From assembly GCF_014905175.1 (NCBI RefSeq), contig NC_057790.1:5208001-5272000 (forward strand): a stretch of 64,000 nucleotides of DNA, read 5' to 3'. Below the pieces are notes generated by a model. The model was not told the DNA's origin. It saw only the letters and a list, made by a program, of their open reading frames with translations, and made no database searches. The stretch comes from Aphidius gifuensis. Its lineage: Eukaryota > Arthropoda > Insecta > Hymenoptera > Braconidae. Within the stretch, counting starts at the first letter, position 1; the number at the start of each line of letters is the position of its first letter. The position numbers and the translations under genes are program-made. Positions 38,101 through 50,100 of this stretch are shown here, piece by piece.

Positions 38101-41100
38101 TACTAATACTAGGCCAGTCAATATATTGATTTCTCAATCTATGATACGTTCATGGCCTTGTCAAGATTCAATATTATAATTACCGGAAAATAAATTAAAT
38201 TGAAAACTCACGTGATTTGAAACTATAGTTTTAGCTGCATAAATATACATGTCTATATGTGTTTATAATATATTCTATATTTACGCAATTATAATATGAT
38301 AATATCCAGTTATATATTTATATTTAAAACCACCCTTCTTCTCTTCCCTCCCATGTATTTATCCAACGAATTTTCATCAGCATCTGTTTTCGATCACATG
38401 CGCATTTGAAAATACCAATATTCAATCGTCTTGTATACATCATACAGCAAAGTTATGATATATGTATAGCATTCAATATTATAAAAGCATATCTTGACTA
38501 TTTATTTATTTTTTTTTTATTCATATATTATTCAAAATAACCTTTCAAGTTGCGCGTGTTGGCAGTGTATATATTAATAAATTATTTCAATTTTTTATTC
38601 ACAAATAAAAAATAATTTTTTCTCTTCGATATATACCTATATATATATAAGAATTTAGTTTTTTTCATGATTAATGCAGTACATGTATTGCAGAATAAAA
38701 AAAAAATAAAATAAAATATATAAAAACTCGAATGATCATGGATCTTGATGCCAGACCAAAAAGCCTCTCTACTACTCACTTCAAGTTTTTCAATGTATTT
38801 GAGAAAAGCCATATTGAGTTTTACCACGCCACTGAAAACTAAAATGTAAAAGTTTGAAAAAGCTAAATATACATATACGTATAAAATAAACCAGAATCGC
38901 GGTTACTGGTTATTTTAGTGGTATAAATATATATATATATGATGATGTATTACTGAGTTTTACCTCTATGCCACAGCACTGCAGTTAAAATTTTTTTAGG
39001 TGGCATAGAATCAACGTGGTATAGTGCTTGTTATATGTTGTCTCTCAACTACCACAATATAATCATCCCTCTTTCTCTCTTCATTGCATCTCTTCACCTT
39101 TATCACTTTATTCATATACATTCATGTATAGAACAGATGAATTTTCAAACCAATCAATGTCCTCTTTGCAATTTCTGCTTATTCACTTCTCTTGTTTTCT
39201 CTTTATATCCATATATGTCTATTAATCTATTTTTCTTTTTTTTTTTTGTTTTCAACTTTTTTAATTTACAAAATCAATTTTCTTTATTTGCATATATCTA
39301 TCTATTTATATATATACGTTAAATGAATTTTAACTTCAAACACATCATAAACCAACCAACAACAGATTTATATTTATGATAATAATTAATTATATTCATC
39401 ACACTCTTGTTCATCCTCCGAGACTAATTTCCTTTGCTTGAGAAAATATAAATATAACTATATTATATATGTATTAACGTATTTTCATTTACGAAAATTT
39501 AATTATTTTCATAATTAAAAGTGTTTAATAGTTTATATTAAATTAAAAAAAAAAAACTTTAATTATATTTTTTTTTAATAAATAAATATATATAAATCAT
39601 AAATTGGATTATATTTTTTTATGAGAGAAATAATGAATATTAATTTTTTAATAAATTTGAAAAAAGAAAAAAAAATTATTATAAAAAAATGTGTTATATA
39701 TTGTAAACCAATCTTGTGGATGGATATTTCTTGGTAGACATTTTTCAATCTCTTTTTTATCCATTATATATATTTTACTTCAAAAGATGCATTTTCATCT
39801 TTATCGTGACCACACCAGTATATTCCCCGGTCACCTTGATGCTTCCCTAGTCACCGTTGCCCAGACTAACACACTAGATAACTTACACATACACATTACA
39901 CATTGCACAAATATATATTTACCTGTGTATCAGAGAGAAAGCATCCAACACACATATACATATATACAAAATATACCTTATACCATCAGTCTGGGGTTCT
40001 TGTTTCTCGTTTGTCGTTGCCTGCACAACCATTATAGGTCGAGAATAATAATACGAGGGGTTTCTCAACCCCCAGATTCTCTGGTGTCTTTGTTTGCACC
40101 CTTCTTCTTTTTTTTTTTTTTACACGACCTGAATAGAAACCAAAGGGGTTTCTATCGGTGACCATTTTATAGAATATGTAAAATATTTAGTGTCCACTCT
40201 TGCTGGGTGCTTAAGAATAAAACATTGATATTCTACACATGTGTAAAAAGAGATGAAAAAAAAAAAAGCTCTTGAGATTATGAGAACGTAGAAAAATAAA
40301 AATTATATAAAAAAAAAAATGTTTAAAAATTAAATTAAAGTAGAACAAAAAAAATGAATTTAACGTGAATTTAAATATAAATAAATTAATTTGTTATTAG
40401 TTATAAAAAATAATAATTTAATGTCTTGTTTGTATCTTGATAAATGACAATGATAATGATAATAATGATTGTGTCTTAAATGCTTATAGGGTATCACCCT
40501 CAACACACAATTGATATCTACATCTTTATGACTTCTTTACAACTCTCTTATCTTTAAACAGCCATTTACTTAAATCATCCAAACACCGTTTAATATCCGC
40601 AACACTTATATATGAATATAAAAAATAAAAATTTTTTTTTTAATGATGTAATAATAATCGATTTTATATTGATGATCAATAGGATATAATAATATACAAT
40701 TTAATCATAATAAAATAGACAATTACTTGATGAATTGTAAAACGAGATTTTATGATATTAATTATTATTTATAAATACACTAGATATTGAATAAAAAAAA
40801 AATTTATAAAATTAAATAAAGTCAAGATGAATAGATATAAAAAAAAAAAAAAAAACTAAAAAAAATAAATAGAAAAATATAGAAATAATAAATATAAAAC
40901 GAGGGTAAAATATTATTGAAAATGGTATTTATAAAGAAAAAGAAAAAGAATTTGATTTTATTGATTTTGTGTCATCATCATCTATTCGATTATGAAATAA
41001 AATACCTTGACATTATTTATCAGTATATATGTATAATATAGAAACAGCAACAGATAATATTTTCAACATAATATTTTGATTGTTTGCAGATTATTAAGTG

Positions 41101-44100
41101 AATGAAAGTTTTTTGTAAATAAAAAATAAATGAACTATCATTTTGTCAAGCTTTATGACCATGCAACTTTACAAATTCCATGAGTATATGAGCATACCCA
41201 ACATTACCCAGCTACTGTATGCTTCTTTTTTTTTTTATTTACAAAAACTCTTTCACCTATATTGAACTCCATGACGCAGCCTTCTCTGCCGCAGCATCAC
41301 TCATGCTCTGTCGCTCTCTATGCGGTGACCCTTACGATCAGTAACCCTGTCCTACCATTTTCTTTACCCCTCAAATACAATATATATTTGTCCAGTTTTC
41401 GCTTGCTTCAGAAACACAAACTTTTTCGAAAATCCCCATAACTCTGTTCTCTTATTTATTTATTTTTTTTTTTATTATTTTTTCTTTCTCTCTCTCTCGT
41501 AAATCCATCTTTCATACTAGTGCTCACACACCCTAGATATTTTTTCATCATACCATTTCTCAAACTACCCATAATACTTTTGATTTCCAATTCTTTTCAC
41601 GACCTCAACAGACGCCAAAAACTATTTCACCTTGTAACTTGACAGGCTAAGTTTTTGATAGGGGAAAGAAGTTGCCTTATTACCCGGATTTTTTCAAGCG
41701 ATTGATTGGAAACTGGTTTAAGCTTACTTCAATTTGACTCGAGTTTTCGACAAAAATAATAAATAATAAATAATAACAAATGGATTTCAATCTTTAATAT
41801 CCAAAATTAAACTAGCAATGACGTCAAAATATTCAAACGATATATACTAAAGATTTTGATCCAATGGAACATGACAAAGTTTTTTTATAACGAAAAAACT
41901 TAATTAACTACACTCTAAACGCAAGTATTTTTTATGGAGTTTAGTAAACTAAAAATCAAAATAGAATAGATGAAAAAATTGCTAAACTCACCATTATTTC
42001 AATTGATGATGGAACTCCTCGATTGATGATGTTGGCTTGTTCCATTGAAATTCATATCATCTGCAACAATAATTAAAAAAAAATAAATATACAATTCAAT
42101 TGAAATATAAGAGTAAATATATATTTAAAGTCAATAATTTTTTAATATTTTTATAGTATTATACGAGTCAATAATTGAAAATAATGATTGATATTCAAGT
42201 AACTTTATTGATCAATGAAAATTAAATTTTAAATGAAAATAAACAATGTTTCGTCAGTTGGTGATTGATGGATTTTTTCTCGAGTTAATAAACGAGATAA
42301 ATAAATTGAATTTATTAAAGCTAATAAATTATTTGAAATTAATTTAGTTAAAAATTAAAAGTAATACTGTAGCAATATTAGTAATTTTTTTTGGAATTTT
42401 TTAATTATCAGTGCGTAGAGGAAAAAAAAAAAAAATGAAAAGAGGGATGACAAGAAAAAAAACGAGGGTAGATAGAGAAGGGATATAAAATGCGAGAGGA
42501 GATTGCTGACCCAGACAGGAGTATATATGGAAAAGGGAAAAGATGGGGGTAGATATATTTTTCGAGGCGCAAGAGAGCTCGCCAGGTCGAGCTGTCAGTT
42601 TTAAAATCCGTGTCGCGGTGGAAAATTAATCGTTTTTCATCAACCCTCTCTCTAAAATCAGCAAAAAGCAACATTCTCAGTATTCAACTCATACTGTTGG
42701 AATTTCTTGGGGTTGTAAAATTTTGCTAGTCACCTTGCGTGCAGCTTGACTGCCTTGTGCTTAATTTTAGTTGGAAAAAATTATTTTTCCTACCCTTTTT
42801 TTTTTGTCATATTCAACGTGTTATATTTCACAATACGAAAAGAAAAATATAGCAACAATGAATGAATAAAATTTATAAAGAAAAATAATTTTTAAAAAAT
42901 ATTAAAATTTATATAAAATTGTAGATATTAAAAAGATGCTTTTAGTTTCGATAAGAGGTATCTACATCAGTTATTTTTTTAATTTTTTCCATGGTCAAAT
43001 TTAAAACTAAGAGCTTGCGACCACATGAGACTACAAGAGAGTTAAAAAATAATTATTATGATTTTTTATATGGAAAACCTCTTTAAACGTTCTTTATTAT
43101 TTTCTTTATTTTTTATTTATTATTATATTTTTTTTTTTGCACACACTCACTTTTTCTTCAAATCAAGTTCACTAGGTCGTACATACAATAGGTGTGATAA
43201 ATCGATTTTTAGTCACTCATCTTTTGAGCCACAACTTTTTCCCATCACAATATCAAAAGACAGAGTCAACAAACCATAAGTAAATAAAGATTTGTTTCTC
43301 AGCCACAGCCTCATCAATCTTATAATTTTTTTTTTTTATTTTTTATGCTACATTTACAATAGCAATATTATTTTTATAATATAATGTGCACAGTCCATGT
43401 GATATCAGTGATATTATATCATATTAAATTCAAATATGCAGATATTAAATCAACACGTTGACGTATATATATATTAAACATATTATTAATTCATAAGTTA
43501 AACAAATTCTATACATGACGGAAAACTATCTAAACTTTTGGAAAACTCAGTGGCTTATAAAATATTCTATACTGATAAAATATAAACTTTTATAAAATTT
43601 TTAATCTAGTTGAAATTTTCATTTATTAAATTTTCTTTGTGTTCAACCACAAGCACGGTTTTAATGATAATTCATTAATGTCTAATTCAATTTTTTGATA
43701 ATATTATTTTCCTTATTTTTCACCTTATATAACTTATTAATTTTCATCAGCATTGAAATGTATATTTGTATAATATTTTTAAAAACAACAAACTTGTAAA
43801 CTATTTTCGTCAAAAAAAATAAAGTAAAATAAACCAGAAAGTTATATAAAAAATAAAATTATCTTAAACTTTTAAACTCGATAATGAAACTTAATTTTAT
43901 ATTGAAAAAAGTTATCGTATATTCTCGAGATCATGGATTTGATTTTAAACGAAAATCCAGAAAATTGTATTGTTCATTATGAAATAAAATAAAAAAAAAA
44001 AAAAAAGCTATTGAAGAATTTAAGTGAGGTCTAGAGGCCAAGTTTGCTGAGATAAGAAAGATAAAAGTAACAAAAAAAAAAAGAGTACATACTCGAAAAT

Positions 44101-47100
44101 AGTAAAGAGTTTTTTGATCGTCAACAATCGATAATATAACATTGGCACACAAGTACAATTATTATCGAATTTCCATCAGGCACCCTCATTTTGCCATTTT
44201 GCAACATTAACCCCTTCATAAACATTGGCATCAACGATCCAATAGGTGAAGGTGAATCTTTTTTTTATTTTTTCCATAGCCAACATAATCGACACTTAAT
44301 TCTTTAGTAGGTAACAGAGGTCACGCCCATATGTTTTTTTCAAAAAACGTGGGTAGACTTTTAACATTTAATGCGGGGGAAAATGCAAAAAAAAAAAAAG
44401 ATATAAAAACTTTCAACTGAAATGGGAGAATATGTTGAAAATGATAGATTTTAAAAAAATGACATTTTAACAATCGAAAAATAAAAAATGAGGGGAAAGA
44501 AATGATACGTGTGGAGTCATTCAATAACTTGACGTATACAACGAAAATACGGTCTGTTGGAAAATGGATAGAAAAGTGTCTTGGATATAAGAACTTCGCA
44601 TCAATTTCACATTTTGCAAGGGCCAATAGAAAAAATAATAATAAAAAAAAAAATTGACAAAATGAAAAGGAGAGAATAGTTACCGGAAAATAATGCATTC
44701 TTTTTTCTCTCAACGGTTTTTTGTTTATCGATTATTTATACTTTTCTTTGACAGTTGAAACGGATAAGAATTGATGAAAAAAAAAGTTCAAAAACTCAAA
44801 ATATCTTTTGCCATGTTTTACAGTAAAAATAACAAAAGTAACAAGTTTTTTTTTTTTTTTCATATAAATAAAAGCTTAAAACCAATTGGTGTCAAAATTT
44901 ATTTTTATTGAAACAAAAAAAAAATTGAAAAATAATTTTCTATAAAAATTTTAGTTGATTAAATTTATAAAACATTTAATTTTAGAATTAATTAAGTTGA
45001 GTGAAATTATGAAATCAAGAATCAACGTCAAGTGAGTAAAAAAAAAAAGTGATAATATATTAAAACAATCTAAAAATAAAAATGTTAAATAGTTTTTAAT
45101 TGTCAATCTATCATATTTCAAATAATTCATAAATCATTTAACAATTTGAATTAAATTTAAATATTGAATATACCACTATCAAGTATCTGATCAATTGTTA
45201 AATTAATTATTTAAAGTCTCTGAAATTAAATAATTTATATATAAAATCTACATATGACGTGACAATTTCATATGCAATGTGTCATCCTTTTTGACATTAT
45301 TTCACAATCGTTTACTCAACATTAAATTGTCAACACTCCCGGTATCACAGAACAATAGTAAAAAAAAAATAAAAAAAATAGAGAGAAATAAAATTAAAAA
45401 AAAATAAAAAAGCAATCCAAGTTGAAAGATTCAAGAGAAAAAAATGAAAAAAAAAAAAATATAGTCATAAAAATAAAAAAAAATCTACAGACAAAGAAAA
45501 AGAGGACAAGAGAACATCGTTCGTTTCTAGATACAATTCTTATATACCTTTCAGTAATAATTCACATTACCCACAAAGAAAACTTTATCCTATACAGCAA
45601 CAGCCTGGTTAAGGAAGACTTAAAAAAATAGAAAAAAAAAAAAAAAATGTATTAAAAGTATAGACAAAAAAAAAAGGAATAAAAGTGTACAAAAGAAAGA
45701 CATGAAGCATGAAATAGATCTCACTTTATACACTCATCTCATTCAGGTTGCGTGTATATACAGTCACTTTACCAACACAAATATATATAAAACTGACACA
45801 AGCAGTCAAGCTATATACTTGTAAGTCACATAAGTCAATATAGGCGTGTATGTTTTCAAGTACGAAAGTCTTTCAAGCATGTTAAAGTAATGTACCATCA
45901 GTATAACGTTGTCGTTCTCAATACAATACCCAAGGTATATGTCATCGATAATGCCACCACTCTGCCCTCTTGTCTTTGCCATTGGCATTGCATCATAAAT
46001 ATATATTTATTTATTCTCCCCAACAGCAGCATTCAGACATGAGGTAACTGATATGTAGCCTAAGCTATTTCGACATCCCTACACCAGCCATCCAACGACC
46101 AGCATAAGTACCAAGGGTTCACAATAAATGACATATTTTTACATATATACATTTATAAAAGACGAAAAATAACACTTATATCTTCTTGTTACAAATCAAC
46201 ATTCGTTGAAAGCAATATAGCCATGTATAAAAGTTTAAAATTCAACTAGACAAAACATATAAACTGCACTTAGGCAATGTTACATTCAATTTTCAATGTT
46301 GAAATGTAGTAGATATATAGATATATATACAATTTGACATTTAGGTATGTGACCTGGGGGTGTAACTGGACTCAGACATATCCCACTTCATCTCAAGTGT
46401 GAATGTGTTCAAACATTTACTTGTAAAATCATTCTGTACATATATATAGCTAAGCAATTCAAGGAAATAGTCATCCCAGGTTAAGTTTAAAGTAGAACAC
46501 ACATACTTATACAACTACAATCACTATATCACACCATCATTTTCAAACACTTCCGTTACCATACCCTTGTCCAATTAACCCTCGACTGACGGGCCTAGTT
46601 TACTCATTTTATTTTTTTTTTTTAATTTTGTTTTTTTTTTTTCATCTTTTTCATTCTGGGGTAAAACTCATTGCTAATGCCTAGAAGCTGCTTTTTACTC
46701 ACTCACTGACTTTTGTCTGTTTTTTTTTTCAACATATATTGCATATACTTACATACATGTATCTACAATAGCACTTGCATGAGATAGGCAAAAAAGGATG
46801 AGGAAATATATACTGACTAAAAGTTTATCTGCTGAAAATAGACTATAAAATCACAATATAATCCTTTTTAACTTTAGCATTTTTTTTTATTTTTTAATTT
46901 TTATTCAAAGTACTTTTTTAAATACATGTACAATGTGCAAGTACTTAATTGTTATTTAAATTGAATTGTTTCATTAAGTATATTTGAATTTTGGGAATAT
47001 AAATTTATATATATTTAATGATTGATGAGTAAATTGGTTTAACAAAAACATTGAAATATAATATGGTATATTATTTGCAAAAATCATTAGTCATTTTGGT

Positions 47101-50100
47101 ATATATAATATTCCATATTTTATATATTTATTGTTTTGATAAAAAATTGTTTGGTTGGCGATGTGAGACAAGTGTGAGCCGCAAGCAAGCAACAAAGTAA
47201 GCATGAGTTGAATCAACGAGTAGGGGACTAAAATGGGGTAAACACAAACGAGGATGAGATGTGACAAAAAAAAAAAATATAACAATAATCATAATAATAA
47301 ATAAATAAAGCCAAAACTCTTAGAGAGACAAATTGTAATTCCAAATCCAACCCCCAGGCCAATGTGAAGATCTGCTACCACAACCATTTGTCCCATGATT
47401 TTTAGACAGACTTGTCAAGTCTTCGTTTATTTATTTATTTTTTTTTTCTCTTTTGTCTTAAAAATAAAAAGATTTTCTTTCTTTTGTTATATAATAATAA
47501 AATGAAAATAAAACCACAATGTTTCTAAAGTAAAAAAAAAAAAGGAAAAATAGATTATCAAATATATTTTTTATATATTGTATTCTTGATGTATACATGT
47601 ATACCTGAGTGAGGTGATAAAAATGAGATTACTTCGTGCTTTACATACGACAATATTCTCATTTTAGATATCATATTATGTATATTTTTATATATGTTTT
47701 ACAATAGATGATACTATTGTCCTCTTTTACATTCAAATTGGATAAACTTGAAACAGTCTTTATATCAAATTTTATATATAGTGTATTGAACATTTGATTC
47801 TTCGGTTGATGTTCTCAATTTTCTACTTGTCATTTTCTTTTTTATATTTTTTTTTTGTCGATCATTGACATTGCAGAGGTGCACACGAAGAAAACCAATG
47901 TCCGGAACCAGGAATAAGCTATTTGCTCGAACCTATTACGTGCCTATCTCATGTTCAATAATATTTTTCACATTGGAAATAATAAAAATATATATATTTG
48001 TACTGCATATATATATAAAATACACATATCAAATGTAACAAATTTACTAGCTAACTTTATGTGGAAAAAAATCAGGAGCAATTGTTGGACAAACAACCAC
48101 ATGATTTATCACAACAATGACCCTTGCCCATTCTACTTGCTTTGCACTCTGGAGCAATTCCATCACACTGACTGATACAATCCTATATACACCATCTCAC
48201 CCATCCCCCTTTTGTAATAGTAATTTCATTCGTGTATACAAGTTTTGTGCGCCAGTTGGTACAACGATGCTTCTCGTAAAGCAAAATCCAATGCCACTGA
48301 TGTCCAATGTTTGTTTGTTGTTGTTGTTGTTGTTGTCATTGTTGTTGTCTCTCTTTGCTATATTCAAATTTTAACGAGACATCGATCCATATATGGAATG
48401 CTACTTTTATTGTTCCACCTGTACTATATATTTTCTCAACAGTAATTTTCTTTTTTGTTTATATATTATTGCAGCATTGATGAGGTTTTGAAATTGATAT
48501 TAAATCAAGCGAAACTTGTTTTATCTAGTAAATTATACCACATATTCATTTTATTTTGTTTTCATTTAATTAAAATTTTTTTTGTTTCTTTTCTGTATAA
48601 CTCACAAATTCTTTTTTGCCAATTTAATGAATATATAGTTATATATTTTGAAACTTTATCAACTTGATTGAACAATAGAAAAAATAAAACAATAACTATC
48701 ATTTATATAAACGTGATTAATTGTTGAAATTTAAAATACAAAAAAAAGAGAGTTCATAAATAAATAAATGTCAAATTTTAGAATGACATTTTTAATTAAA
48801 AAAAAAAAATTTATTTTGACTTTATTTTTAAATTAAATTAAATCAACAAAGAGAATTAAAAAGTATGATAATATTGGCTTGTACAAGAAATACAGACATT
48901 ATTAAACAAATCTGAATGTTTACATTGACATTGTTGTTGTATTGTAAACTTACAAACCTAACAAACAACATGGTCTTTGAGCTCACTTGGTACACTACAA
49001 TTATAAACAACTTGATAGTTCAAAGTCAAATAGCCAACACTGTTAAATACATGTATGTAACAAAAGTTCCAAGTCCTTTGCAATATATAAACAAATATAT
49101 TCATATACATGTATAAATTTGTATACATGTATATACAAATGAATATATAGTCTCATCATTCATGTCCTTTACTTGTCTATTTTGCTGTTTATTTCTTCGT
49201 CTTGTCCTTCTTTTGATGTCTCTATATCACAAGCTTCAAGTGACTATACGACACCTTGTTACAGTCTATTTGTAAGCTCCATCGTCACCTTGATAAACCA
49301 CTCGGATAAATTTACGCGACAACATTACAAAATCAACATTGTTGACATAATATTCTATTAGATAAAAGATGTTTGTATAGAATTGAAAATGTGCAATTAA
49401 TTAATTACACATCAATAATAATGTAACAATTCTTGAACTAAATTTGAGATGAGATCAAAGTTTTTCCCAATAAATTCAATGATTTTCAAAAGAACAATTA
49501 TTCAAGTTTCATATTTGCAAAAAAACATCAAGAAAAATAAATTAGATCTTGAAACTGTCGTATCTAGGTTAGTTGAGTTAGCTGTACTATATATAAAGCC
49601 GTTGGCAAACTTATTCCACCAAACCTGAGGCTAAAGAAACCTGTGTTTTGTATTTTACTTTTTTTTTTCTATCTTAATTTAATTTAATTTTTTTTATTTT
49701 AAATGGCACAACCAACAACAGCTAAAAGTTGAATGGTTTAAATTTCAAGATATATATTTATGTAATAAAGTTAACATCATTTAATAATATTATTTTTGAG
49801 TATCATCAAAAGAATTAAATATATTATCGCAATCTTTTTATATAAATCTCGTAACTTTTAACTTAAATGTAATTAGTAATTACATTAGTAGAAAAAACTT
49901 GGTATACACTATATATATATTTTTTTTGTATTATATTTGACTGAGAGAGGTTATTATTAATTTTTCATTTATTACAGACAACGTGCCTAACTGAATTACC
50001 AGATGTTGCACCGTGCAACGGAACAGTTCGTCTTCCACCACCCTGTGTGGAATCACCAAGTTCTGGTGGTAGTAAAGAAAGAAGAGATCAAAATACAAGA

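Larger units (their letters stand above)
37390..49977. other. Dipeptidase intron 2 (12.6 kb)
   Basis: The largest intron. It contains repeat copy 2 (about 41820-42082), hairpins at 38965-39009, 40133-40155 and 49095-49148, a GTT microsatellite at 48311-48349, a block with a strong acceptor at 47877, and GC-richer islands near 39800-40080, 41190-41370 and 42480-42775. The plus-strand frame 39691-40161 (156 codons) looks spurious because it ends in poly(T)-coded phenylalanine. Confidence 0.6.

Noticed and set aside
39691..40161. Plus-strand 156-codon open frame in dipeptidase intron 2
   Set aside because: Runs through a poly(T)-encoded phenylalanine stretch, resembles no protein, and lies inside an intron of a well-supported gene. 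The island may matter, but not as this protein.
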